From Kastovskya adunca ATA6-11-RM4 (GTDB lineage: Bacteria; Cyanobacteriota; Cyanobacteriia; Cyanobacteriales; Coleofasciculaceae), in assembly GCA_019359445.1 (NCBI GenBank), contig JAHHHJ010000008.1, forward strand, positions 1 through 64,000: a stretch of 64,000 nucleotides of DNA, given 5' to 3'. Below are positions 33,537 to 42,221 of this stretch, in pieces. The position numbers and the translations under genes were made by a program. The notes under the pieces were generated by a model, which saw only the letters and a list, made by a program, of their open reading frames with translations, was not told the DNA's origin and ran no database searches. Every line of letters starts with the position of its first letter. The first letter of the stretch is position 1.

Positions 33537-36197
33537 GTGAACGTTCCCTCAACCTTTTCCCAGACTGATCTAAGTACTCTCTTTCCGTTTGAGCTAGATC
33601 CTTTTCAAAAACAAGCGATCGCTGCCTTGAATGCGGATCGTTCTGTGGTGGTTTGTGCGCCTACGGGTTCTGGGAAAACCTTGCTTGGAGAATACGTCAT
33701 TTATCGCGCTTTGGCACAAGGTGGGCGAGTCTTTTACACCACCCCCCTGAAAGCGTTATCGAACCAAAAGTTGCGTGACTTTCGCCAACTGTTTGGGATG
33801 GAAAATGTGGGGTTACTCACGGGGGATATTTCGATTAACCGGGATGCTTCGGTGGTGGTGATGACCACGGAAATCTTCCGCAATATGCTTTACGGGACGC
33901 CGATTGGGGAAGTTGGGACTTCGTTGATTGGGGTTGAAGCGGTGGTGCTGGATGAGTGTCACTATATGAATGACCGACAGCGAGGGACGGTTTGGGAAGA
34001 ATCGATCATTTATTGCCCGCCAGAAGTCCAGCTTTTGGCACTTTCTGCAACCATTGCTAATAGCGGTCAGCTTACGGATTGGCTAAATCTGGTGCATGGC
34101 TCAACGGAGCTGATTTACTCAAATTTTCGACCTGTACCGTTACAGTTTTACTTTGGCAACACTAGGGGATTGTTTCCCTTACTGGATAAAGAGCAGGAAA
34201 AAATTAACCCTCGTCTTGTTCCCAACAAGCGCAAGGGAGGTAAGAAACCAAGCGGGCGTCCCGAAAGCCCGGAGATTACCTTCGTTGTCACTCAACTGCA
34301 ACAGCGGGATATGCTTCCGGCGATTTACTTTATCTTCAGTCGTCGGGGTTGCGATCGCGCGGTGACAGAGATGGAGTCTCTGTCGCTGGTGAATGAGGAG
34401 GAAACGCGATCGCTGAAAACCATCATTGATAAATTTTTGGCGAAAAATCCGGAAGCAGGGCGTGCGGGACAGATCGAACCCCTGTATCGCGGTATTGCAG
34501 CTCATCATGCCGGAATTTTACCTGCTTGGAAGGGATTGGTAGAAGAACTGTTTCAGATGGGCTTGGTGAAGGTGGTGTTTGCCACAGAAACCTTGGCGGC
34601 GGGGATCAATATGCCAGCGCGAACCACGGTCATTTCCACCCTTTCCAAGCGGACTGACCGGGGACACCGCCTGTTAACGCCCTCGGAATTTTTGCAAATG
34701 GCAGGTCGTGCTGGACGACGGGGGATGGATGCGACGGGTTATGTTGTGACGTTGCAGACTCCTTTTGAAGGGGCAAAGGAAGGGGCGTACCTGGCAACAA
34801 CAGAACCCGATCCATTAGTTAGCCAGTTTACCCCCAGCTACGGTATGGTGCTGAACTTGCTGCAAACTCACACCCTCTCAGAAGCGAAAGATTTGGTCGA
34901 ACGCAGCTTTGCTCAATATCTGGCGACGCTGTACCTAAAACCGCAGCAACTGGCGATTACTGAGCTGACGACGGAACTGACGAGACTAGATATTCAACTG
35001 GCTCCGATAAACCGGGACGCGATCGCCAGTTACGAAAAACTTAAAGAGCGCCTCAAAGAAGAACGCCGACTGCTCAAGACGCTGCAAACTCAAGCAGATG
35101 AGACGCGGATAAATGAAGTGGCTCAGATGCTACCAGATGTGACGGAGGGAGAAATTCTCTGTCTCAAGGGCAAGTATGTATCTGTCCCTTCGCCAGTGGC
35201 GACGATGTTGGTCAAAAAAGAAAAGGGACGGGGTCAGTCGCCTTATCTAGTCTGCGTGAGCGCCGAAAATCGTTGGTATGTCGCCACAACAGCGGATGTA
35301 GTAGGCTTGCAGGGTCACTTAAATGTGCCAAACCTAGGGGCGGTGCAGCCACCAGGGGAACTGATGCTCAGACCCGGTCAAGTCCGACGAGGGACAGAAG
35401 AGACGCAGGCGATCGCCTCTTTGGTACCTGCTACCACAAAACTCCCGGTAGCTCCAGAAGTAGTCGCGCAGCAGGAAGTAGTCGATCGAGTCAAAGCCGA
35501 ACTCGAAGCTCATCCCCTCAAGCAGTTTGGCAATCCCAGCACCTTACTAAAACGCCAAAGACGACGCCTCGCTCTGCTAGAAGAAATCAACGAACGTCAA
35601 GCGGAGTTTCGAGAGCACTCTAGTCAAAATTGGCAAGAATTCCTGAATTTAATCGAAATTCTTCGAGCCTTTGGCTGTCTGGAGGATCTCACCCCCACCC
35701 CCCTAGGACAAGCCGCAGCAGCGTTGCGGGGAGACAACGAATTGTGGCTGGGTTTAGCCTTTATGTCTGGAGAATTGGACTTGTTAGACCCCCACCACCT
35801 GGCCGCGACGGCTTGCGCTTTAGTAACGGAAACCCCTCGACCAGATAGTTGGACAAACTACGCTCCTAGCAATAGTGTTTTGGAAGCTTTGTCGGCATTA
35901 AAAAGCACGCGGCGACAACTGTTTCAGGTGCAACGTCGCTATCAGGTTGCTCTCCCAGTCTGGCTAGAGACTGATTTGATTGGGATAGTTGAACAGTGGG
36001 CGTTGGGCGTTGAGTGGACAGAACTCTGTGAAAACACCAGTTTAGACGAAGGCGATATCGTCCGGATGCTGCGGCGAACGGTAGATATTCTTTCGCAAAT
36101 TCCCTACATACCAAATGTCACAAAAAACTTACACAACAATACTCTGCGTGCGATTCAGCTCATCGATCGTTTCCCGGTGAATGAAAGTGTTAGCTGA
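33537..36197 (+). CDS. Ski2/Mtr4-like DEAD/DECH-box RNA helicase
   Basis: This 886-residue superfamily 2 helicase has VVCAPTGSGKTLLGEY (motif I, about 40-51), VVLDECHYMNDRQRG (motif II, DECH, about 139), LLALSATIANS (III), FATETLAAGINMPARTT (V) and EFLQMAGRAGRRGMD (VI). The C-terminal third has the DSHCT-like helical part of Ski2/Mtr4 proteins (LELDLLDPHHLAATACALV-like words and TSLDEGDIVRMLRRTVDILSQI). Cyanobacteria and chloroplasts carry such helicases (ISE2-like), which act in RNA processing. Start is a GTG without a clear ribosome site. Its stop overlaps by eight bases the end of the convergent desaturase gene. Confidence 0.93.
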   Translation: MNVPSTFSQTDLSTLFPFELDPFQKQAIAALNADRSVVVCAPTGSGKTLLGEYVIYRALAQGGRVFYTTPLKALSNQKLRDFRQLFGMENVGLLTGDISINRDASVVVMTTEIFRNMLYGTPIGEVGTSLIGVEAVVLDECHYMNDRQRGTVWEESIIYCPPEVQLLALSATIANSGQLTDWLNLVHGSTELIYSNFRPVPLQFYFGNTRGLFPLLDKEQEKINPRLVPNKRKGGKKPSGRPESPEITFVVTQLQQRDMLPAIYFIFSRRGCDRAVTEMESLSLVNEEETRSLKTIIDKFLAKNPEAGRAGQIEPLYRGIAAHHAGILPAWKGLVEELFQMGLVKVVFATETLAAGINMPARTTVISTLSKRTDRGHRLLTPSEFLQMAGRAGRRGMDATGYVVTLQTPFEGAKEGAYLATTEPDPLVSQFTPSYGMVLNLLQTHTLSEAKDLVERSFAQYLATLYLKPQQLAITELTTELTRLDIQLAPINRDAIASYEKLKERLKEERRLLKTLQTQADETRINEVAQMLPDVTEGEILCLKGKYVSVPSPVATMLVKKEKGRGQSPYLVCVSAENRWYVATTADVVGLQGHLNVPNLGAVQPPGELMLRPGQVRRGTEETQAIASLVPATTKLPVAPEVVAQQEVVDRVKAELEAHPLKQFGNPSTLLKRQRRRLALLEEINERQAEFREHSSQNWQEFLNLIEILRAFGCLEDLTPTPLGQAAAALRGDNELWLGLAFMSGELDLLDPHHLAATACALVTETPRPDSWTNYAPSNSVLEALSALKSTRRQLFQVQRRYQVALPVWLETDLIGIVEQWALGVEWTELCENTSLDEGDIVRMLRRTVDILSQIPYIPNVTKNLHNNTLRAIQLIDRFPVNESVS

Positions 36198-37080
36198 TTT
36201 GAGATACTAATCCCCGGTGTTCCTCGGTGGTTTCTTTGGGGAGTTCCGGGCTGGGGCGATCGCAAAATAGATACTGATTCACCAAAAAGCCGAAAACCGA
36301 CCTCACTTCTAACTGTTGTGCTATATGGGGTTTGACAATCTCTTGGTGCGCTGCGGGTAATAGGCTCCAATGCAGCGTTGGTTTGAGATGATGAATCGTG
36401 TGGTAGCCGTTGTTAAAGAAAAACCAGTTAGCCAAGGCTCCAGTGAAGTTGCGGGAGTTGTTAAACCGAGAGGTAGGATCGCAACTTTCGTGTTGAATCA
36501 AATTGACGCCCAGCATCAAAAAAATACCGATTATCCAAGGTATACCGACAAACATTAACGCCTTGAAGGGAGCGATCGCTAACAGCAATACTACAAAAAT
36601 TTTTAAAGCCAGCTTTTCTACAGGTAAGCTTTGCTCTAGGTACGACGGTAAACTGGGGACATTGTCTCTGCAAGTTCCTCCAGCCGCATTCTTCAGCATT
36701 CTGCCAACATACCGATACAGGCGCACCAACCCAATCCCGCTCCCCGCAAGTTCTGGGCGACTCCAATCTTCAGCACCACCGTGACTAGCATGATGATTGT
36801 AGTTGTGAGGAATGACGATTTGAGTAGCGGTATGTCCCATCGCCGGAGTCAGCACAATGTTAAAAAGCTGATTTGTCCAACGTTGCTGGAACATGGCGTG
36901 ATGCATATGGTTGTGTGTAATCACCCCTACACAAAAGCAAAACAAACTGCTCAGCAATATCCAAAAACAAGCAAAAATTAGTGGAATCTGCCAAAACAAG
37001 GGCAATAGCAACAAACTATAAGTAATCGCGACAAACGCGATCGCACGCCAATCAGAGGCGTATTTTAGCCTTAGTATCAT
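36190..37080 (-). CDS. fatty-acid desaturase-family membrane enzyme
   Basis: This protein of about 296 residues has four membrane helices and the three histidine boxes of the di-iron desaturase/hydroxylase superfamily: HNHMHH, HNYNHHASH and NGYHTIHHLKP. The order and spacing fit fatty-acid desaturases or ketolase-like enzymes; the substrate is not certain. The ATG at 37080 (MILRLKYASDWRAIAF) is preferred; a TTG at 37095 would add five residues. Its end overlaps the helicase gene tail to tail by eight bases. A second desaturase and a CFA-type methyltransferase lie 2.7-5 kb away on the other strand. Confidence 0.88.
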   Translation of the reverse strand: MILRLKYASDWRAIAFVAITYSLLLLPLFWQIPLIFACFWILLSSLFCFCVGVITHNHMHHAMFQQRWTNQLFNIVLTPAMGHTATQIVIPHNYNHHASHGGAEDWSRPELAGSGIGLVRLYRYVGRMLKNAAGGTCRDNVPSLPSYLEQSLPVEKLALKIFVVLLLAIAPFKALMFVGIPWIIGIFLMLGVNLIQHESCDPTSRFNNSRNFTGALANWFFFNNGYHTIHHLKPTLHWSLLPAAHQEIVKPHIAQQLEVRSVFGFLVNQYLFCDRPSPELPKETTEEHRGLVSQIS

Positions 37081-37208
37081 TAAATTAGGAAGCAAGAATG
37101 CTTTAACTTATCCTTAGGCATCCATCTTCTAAACTGCACAATGAGATTAGTTAAGTTGCAGTTGCACTTGTCTTAGTGTCACATCAGTCTTAACGGGCAA
37201 AATGTAAT

Positions 37209-37628
37209 TTACAACGACCTTGTGAAACTAAGTTCAGCACCATTCATTGCAGAAACGGAATACCAATGAAGGTCACAGTCAATGATTATCTGATGCGATG
37301 GAATTCCAAATAAGCCATAGACTTCGGCTTTGCCTTCGTAAGGATAGCGACAAGCTACAGGTAACTTCTTACTATTGCTAAAAGTAGTCTTTATAGGCTT
37401 CAATTCCACGATTTTTACGCCCGTACAAGTCAAGGCTGCTAGTTGCGAACAGAGTCCATGCCCAATCATCCAAAGCACTTGCTCAGCATACTCGACGGCT
37501 TGAGATTCTCCGCCAGCAAGCTTTTCAATATCATTTTGAATGAAGAAGCGCGGCACTATCCGAGCAAGAATGGAGAAAATTACTAAGCCTATAATAAAAA
37601 ACTTGATAGAGAATTTAAATGGCGTCAT
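37209..37628 (-). CDS. small membrane-anchored protein, function unknown
   Basis: This 139-residue protein has an N-terminal membrane anchor (FSIKFFIIGLVIFSILARIVP) and an extracytoplasmic domain with three or four cysteines (GHGLCSQLAALTCTG, LPVACRYP, IIDCDLHWYSV). Paired disulfides are plausible. I recognise no family. It could be a signal anchor or an uncleaved signal peptide. The gene stands alone between the desaturase and yjbQ on the same strand. Confidence 0.65.
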   Translation of the reverse strand: MTPFKFSIKFFIIGLVIFSILARIVPRFFIQNDIEKLAGGESQAVEYAEQVLWMIGHGLCSQLAALTCTGVKIVELKPIKTTFSNSKKLPVACRYPYEGKAEVYGLFGIPSHQIIIDCDLHWYSVSAMNGAELSFTRSL

Positions 37629-37739
37629 CTACTATAGACCGTTTATACCACTTCTTAATGATAACGTGAGTTTCAGATAGGGTTTGATACGTTTCAGCGT
37701 ACTCCCCTTTTCTTATCCAGAACTCACGTTACCTAGGCT

Positions 37740-38180
37740 TCATTCTCCCGATATTTGAAAAAATACCGTCCTTGTCCTAGGGCCATCCAACTCAAAAAAT
37801 AGAACAGATTGATAAGTTCCTAACATCATTTTTCCCTCCACAAGCGGGATCACTTCACTGCTACTCAGCATCATCGCCATGAGGTGAGCATGAGCATTCA
37901 TCGGTTCATCCTCAGGAATATCACCTCTTAAGTGAAGGTCGTTATGTAGATAGGGTTCAGATTCAGGTGCTAATTTTCTTAAATATATCTTGACATCTTC
38001 TAACAACCTTTCTTCATTTTCATTAATTGTCAAAGCTGTAGTTGTGTGTCGAGAAAATACTAAAACTTGTCCATTTTTAATGGAGGTTGAGGCAATAAGT
38101 TCTTTAAGTTGAGGAGTAATGTTATAAATACCAATTCCTTTGTCAGTTTTTACCTCAATTACCTGATTAATAATCGGCAT
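37740..38180 (-). CDS. YjbQ family (UPF0047) protein
   Basis: This 146-residue protein is a clear YjbQ/UPF0047 member: VLVFSRHTTTALTINENEERLLEDV, YLHNDLHLRGDIPEDEPMNAHAHLMAMMLSSSEVIPLVEGKMMLGTYQSVLFFELDGPRTRTV. Family members have been reported to have thiamine-phosphate synthase side activity, but their physiological role is uncertain. The conserved His in SRHTT and NAHAHL and the Glu in NENEE line a small pocket. GAAGGA lies directly before the ATG. The gene is complete. Confidence 0.93.
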   Translation of the reverse strand: MPIINQVIEVKTDKGIGIYNITPQLKELIASTSIKNGQVLVFSRHTTTALTINENEERLLEDVKIYLRKLAPESEPYLHNDLHLRGDIPEDEPMNAHAHLMAMMLSSSEVIPLVEGKMMLGTYQSVLFFELDGPRTRTVFFQISGE

Positions 38181-38296
38181 TCCTTCACCTACTAAATTAC
38201 TTGCTTAGGGCACTGACATAACAGGGCGTCATCAGTCTAAGGAAGTGTCTACTACAAACCCAGAAATCAGTGCCATTCTGTTTAAAATACTTTCCC

Positions 38297-39469
38297 TCAA
38301 TTATCCCCATTTAAAATCATTTGCAAACCCCCGACTAATCGCTCAATGCCTTCTGCTGCTGTATCTTTTTGCAAGGCACCGTAAGCAACTCGTAGATAGC
38401 ATCCATTCTCCATCCCAAAGGTTGTACCAGGCATCACGGCTACCTGATGTTCGCAGATTAATTGCTTCACCAACTCAAACGCATCAAGTTGGGTATGAAC
38501 CTTCAAGAAAAGATAGAATGCACCATCAGCAGGCGCAACTGTACACACATCTAGGCGCTTCAAGCTGTCTAGAAACAACTGTCGCACAGACGCGATCGCC
38601 TCAATCTTCTGTTTGCAGTAGTCCCTTCCTGCTTGCAATGCCCCTAAAGCCGCATACTGGGAGACGACTGGAGGACAAATCAAAATCGTATCCTGAATTT
38701 TCTTGATCGCACCCAGCAAGTGTTCCGGGATCACCATATACCCGATGCGCCAACTGGCAAAGCCATAGGCTTTGGAAAGGGAATAAAGGGAAATGGTATG
38801 GGCGCTACTTCCGGAAAACGCTCCTGGCGAAATGTGCTTTGCTCCGTTGTAGGTAAAGTACTCATACGCCTCATCGCTAATATGATAAATTCCGCGATCG
38901 CCACAAATTTGATTGACTTCCCGCAAGGCGTCCTCTGAATACACTACCCCCGTGGGATTATTGGGGGAAATCGTCACCACGGCTCGTGTTTTTTCCGTAA
39001 TCGCTTGGGCGATCGCTTCAGGACGTAGCTGGTAGTTTTCATCAGTTTCTACGATCACTGGGCGACAACTTGCCATCGCGATCGCCATTTCGTGGTTGAA
39101 ATAATAAGGCGTCTGAATAATAATCTCGTCACCGGGAGAGGTAATAGCGAGAATCGCATTCACAAACCCCATATTGCTACCTGCGGTGACGACAACGCAG
39201 TTTTGCCGATTGATCTCAATGCCGTTATCCGTTTGCAGTTTTGCCTCAATTGCCTCTAGCAAGGGGGAAATCCCCTGGACGGATTGATATTTGTGATTTT
39301 CTGCATCAGCGAGGAATTTTTGCAAAAACGCGATCGCCTCTGGTGGTGGAGCGTAATAAACAATCCCTTGTCCCAAAGAAACCGCTTCAGGGTGGCGACG
39401 AATCAGTTCGCCAACAATGGGAATCAGCGGCGACTGCACCGCCTGCATACGAGAAGTTAGAGTTGACAT
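38297..39469 (-). CDS. class I/II pyridoxal-phosphate aminotransferase
   Basis: This 390-residue fold-type I aminotransferase resembles aspartate and aromatic aminotransferases. It has VSLGQGIVYYAPPPEAI, VVTAGSNMGFVNAIL, TISPNNPTGVVYSEDAL, the Asp in HISDEAYEYFTY and the PLP lysine in SLYSLSKAYGFASWRIGYM. The C-terminal arginine is in NGCYLRVAYG. The substrate cannot be told from the sequence. The start MSTLTSRMQAVQSPLIP fits homologues. No operon partner is seen. Confidence 0.92.
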   Translation of the reverse strand: MSTLTSRMQAVQSPLIPIVGELIRRHPEAVSLGQGIVYYAPPPEAIAFLQKFLADAENHKYQSVQGISPLLEAIEAKLQTDNGIEINRQNCVVVTAGSNMGFVNAILAITSPGDEIIIQTPYYFNHEMAIAMASCRPVIVETDENYQLRPEAIAQAITEKTRAVVTISPNNPTGVVYSEDALREVNQICGDRGIYHISDEAYEYFTYNGAKHISPGAFSGSSAHTISLYSLSKAYGFASWRIGYMVIPEHLLGAIKKIQDTILICPPVVSQYAALGALQAGRDYCKQKIEAIASVRQLFLDSLKRLDVCTVAPADGAFYLFLKVHTQLDAFELVKQLICEHQVAVMPGTTFGMENGCYLRVAYGALQKDTAAEGIERLVGGLQMILNGDN

Positions 39470-39805
39470 CGGCTAACAAGTGAAGAATGAAGGTCTCGAC
39501 CGAACGGATGAAGTATAAAGGATGAAAAGTTTACTCGCTACGGCTTAAGGTTTACTAAAAGTGAAAATTGAGCAGAAAATTTCCTCCTTAATACCTCATC
39601 CTGGCTGTAGCTTCAGACTATACTGAATCTGAAAGCAGGCGACAACCCTAGGCGTGAGCTGCTGTTATTGCTCAAAAAGTCCCGAATACAGGACGAAATG
39701 TATTAATCGATACTTAGATCAAAATTGAATATCTGCGGTTGAATGTAAGTAAGAGCAATAAACGTTTAGATAAGTAAAGTTTTCCCCAAAACTTCTGTTT
39801 TCAGC
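39470..39805. other. divergent intergenic region with short repeats
   Basis: This 336-base gap lies between the aminotransferase start and the desaturase start. At 39478-39525 there are degenerate TGAAGAATGAAGG-type words and CGACCGAACGG, remnants of the short-repeat families. The AT-rich remainder must hold two promoters. No gene is seen. Confidence 0.4.
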
Positions 39806-40768
39806 TTGAGGGAAACGGTATTTTCAGTAATCGATAAGTGGACGATAGGAATACCAGTGTCACTTTTCATTGACAACGATTGTAAAACCGACGATCAGCA
39901 GCAACTGCGTAATGCCATTGTTGTCGCACTGCTGGTTGTAGTATTTATTACCGCTGCTGGAGTAATTATTTTTTGGGAACGCCAGGTTCAACCTCTGGAC
40001 TTGGCTTTGCTTTTCGGGATGTATACCCTGAATATCTTTGGCATCGGTTTGGGATATCATCGACTGTTTAGCCATGCTGCTTTTCAGACGAGAGCATGGC
40101 TGCGGGCATTACTGGCGATCGCTGCCTGCATGACCTTCCAGGGAACCGTTACCAGCTGGGTGAGCCACCATCGCGCTCATCACCGTTATGCAGACAAAGA
40201 CGGAGACGTTCATTCTCCCAATCTGCACGGCAAAGGATTTTGGGGAAAAATTTTAGGACTGTGGCACGTCCATCTCGGCTGGCTTAATAAAGTCAATTGG
40301 ACGCCCCCCTTCCCTTACGTCTCTGACCTCCTTAGCGATCGCGTTGTGCAAACCGTCGATCGCCTCTACTTTCTCTGGGTAATACTTTCCCTGCTAATCC
40401 CTACTATTGTTGGGGGAACCTTAACCCATTCCTGGGAAGGAGCACTCAGAGGCTTTCTCTGGGGGGGGATCATCCGGATTGTTCTCGTTCATCAAGTCAC
40501 CTACAGTGTCAACTCCATTTGTCACCTTTGGGGAAAACGCCGATTTGCTACTGATGATCAGAGTACCAACAGCCTGCTACTTGCCTTGATTAGCTTCGGA
40601 GAAGGATGGCATCACAACCACCATGCTTTCCCGAATTCCGCCAAAGCGGGGCTAATGTGGTGGGAAATTGACCTGAGTTGGCTCTGCATCATGGCTTTAG
40701 AGCGTTTAGGGCTAGTTTGGAATGTCAAAGCTCCCACCCAAAAACAAATTGAACTCAAAAGAAGCTAG
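39806..40768 (+). CDS. acyl-lipid/acyl-CoA delta-9 desaturase-type enzyme (DesC-like)
   Basis: This 320-residue membrane protein has the three histidine boxes of the stearoyl desaturase type: GLGYHRLFSH, WVSHHRAHHRYAD and GEGWHHNHHAFPNSA. These bind the di-iron site. The family introduces the first double bond in acyl chains; cyanobacterial DesC acts on membrane lipids. The C-terminus is short, without a cytochrome b5 domain. The first start is a TTG at 39806; a GTG at 39857 (VSLFIDND) is also possible and no ATG is available early. The gene is followed after 110 bases by a CFA-type methyltransferase, which acts on the products of such desaturases. Confidence 0.88.
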   Translation: MRETVFSVIDKWTIGIPVSLFIDNDCKTDDQQQLRNAIVVALLVVVFITAAGVIIFWERQVQPLDLALLFGMYTLNIFGIGLGYHRLFSHAAFQTRAWLRALLAIAACMTFQGTVTSWVSHHRAHHRYADKDGDVHSPNLHGKGFWGKILGLWHVHLGWLNKVNWTPPFPYVSDLLSDRVVQTVDRLYFLWVILSLLIPTIVGGTLTHSWEGALRGFLWGGIIRIVLVHQVTYSVNSICHLWGKRRFATDDQSTNSLLLALISFGEGWHHNHHAFPNSAKAGLMWWEIDLSWLCIMALERLGLVWNVKAPTQKQIELKRS

Positions 40769-40878
40769 GGCGGTTAATTTAGAACCTTATAGCAACTAAA
40801 AGGTTGTAAAATTCGCTGATTCTCTCTATTCTGGGTTCTCTGTCTCTGTTGTGGTTCGTTTCGCACACTGGATTAACT

Positions 40879-42156
40879 ATGTCCTACTCCACTCTTCCTC
40901 CCAGCATCAAAGCCGTCTTGAGTGAAATGTTGTCTCCCCTTCCCCTAAAACTGAGCATTGATTGCTGGGGAAAAGACCAACTGGCGATTAATCACACCCT
41001 TGATGACCTCCCCCAAATCCAGTTGCGAATTCACCATCCTGGTGTCATCCGAACGCTATTTCTGAGTCAAGACCCCTTTGTCCTCGCTGAAGCATACCTG
41101 CAAAATTTTTTAGACTTCACCGGGGAAATCGAGGACGTGATGTGCTTAGATAAGCTCTCCCTGTCTCACCTAAAACGCTCTCTGCTTGTTAAAGCCTGGT
41201 TAGAAGCGATCGCCTTACCCCGTTTACCCCTCTCCCTGCAAGCGCAAACCCCCTGGCAAAAACTAACCGCTCGGACTCGCGATCGTGATTTAGCCGTGAT
41301 CGAGCATCACTACAACATTGGGAACGACTTTTACCGCCTCTGGCTCGATCCCAATTGCGTCTACTCTTGCGCTCACTTTGAACATGAGAAAATGAGCCTC
41401 CAAGCCGCTCAGGAGGCAAAACTCGACCTGATTTGCCAAAAGCTACAATTAAAACCCGGTGACTATTTATTAGATATTGGCTGCGGTTGGGGAGGCTTAT
41501 TATGCTGGGCTGCAACCCATTACGGCGTCAAAGCTCACGGTATTACCCTCAGCAAAGAACAGCTTGCTTTTAATCAACAACTCATTGCATCCAAAGGTTT
41601 AGAGCAACAACTAACTGTCCAGCTTTTAGACTATCGAGACATCCCCCAAAAACCAACCTTTGACAAAATTGTCTCAATCGGTATGGTTGAGCACGTTGGG
41701 GTGAAAAATTATCCTATATATTTTCAACGAGCTTTATCAGCACTGAAACCTGAAGGGCTGTTTCTCAACCACGGCATTACCGCCTCAGAAGCCTGGAACG
41801 GTTCAACCCTGAACGAGCGCTTTATTCAGCGTTACATCTTTCCAGATGTAGAAGCCTCGCGGCTATTTACGATCTTGCAAGGCGCAGAAGAAGAAGGATT
41901 TGAAATTGTCGATGTGGATGCGTGGCGAGTTCACTACGGTAAAACATTACGGTGCTGGGCGGACAATCTCAATGAAAATCTGGAGCAGGCTATAGCACTG
42001 ATCGGAGAACGAAGAGTGCGAATTTGGCAGATTTATTTTATTGGTTGCGCTCTTGCTTTTGAACAGAACCAAATGGGTATCTACCAAGTCTTACATCGAC
42101 GCCGAGCCGATAGAACCTGGAATCTTCCCCTCACCCGTAAAAATTGGGTATGCTAA
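40879..42156 (+). CDS. cyclopropane-fatty-acyl-phospholipid synthase family methyltransferase
   Basis: This protein of 425 residues (from ATG 40879) has an N-terminal lipid-binding part and a SAM methyltransferase domain. Key words are IEHHYNIGNDFYRLWLDPNCVYSCAHF, LLDIGCGWGGLLCWAA (SAM motif I), GITLSKEQL, FDKIVSIGMVEHVG and the C-terminal VRIWQIYFIGCALAFEQNQMGIYQVL. CFA synthases add a methylene group to a double bond of phospholipid chains; other family members add methyl groups. Few cyanobacteria are known to contain cyclopropane lipids, so the product is open. The earlier TTG at 40849 is less likely. It sits just after the DesC-like gene, probably in one transcript. Confidence 0.92.
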   Translation: MSYSTLPPSIKAVLSEMLSPLPLKLSIDCWGKDQLAINHTLDDLPQIQLRIHHPGVIRTLFLSQDPFVLAEAYLQNFLDFTGEIEDVMCLDKLSLSHLKRSLLVKAWLEAIALPRLPLSLQAQTPWQKLTARTRDRDLAVIEHHYNIGNDFYRLWLDPNCVYSCAHFEHEKMSLQAAQEAKLDLICQKLQLKPGDYLLDIGCGWGGLLCWAATHYGVKAHGITLSKEQLAFNQQLIASKGLEQQLTVQLLDYRDIPQKPTFDKIVSIGMVEHVGVKNYPIYFQRALSALKPEGLFLNHGITASEAWNGSTLNERFIQRYIFPDVEASRLFTILQGAEEEGFEIVDVDAWRVHYGKTLRCWADNLNENLEQAIALIGERRVRIWQIYFIGCALAFEQNQMGIYQVLHRRRADRTWNLPLTRKNWVC

Positions 42157-42221
42157 TCAGTCAACCTATCATGACATTCATTAATTTATAAAAACCGTAC
42201 TTTTTTCTGTTCAAATCAACC

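Noticed and set aside
35273-35623. 116-codon plus-strand frame inside the helicase gene
   Set aside because: Arg/Ser-rich shadow of the helicase.
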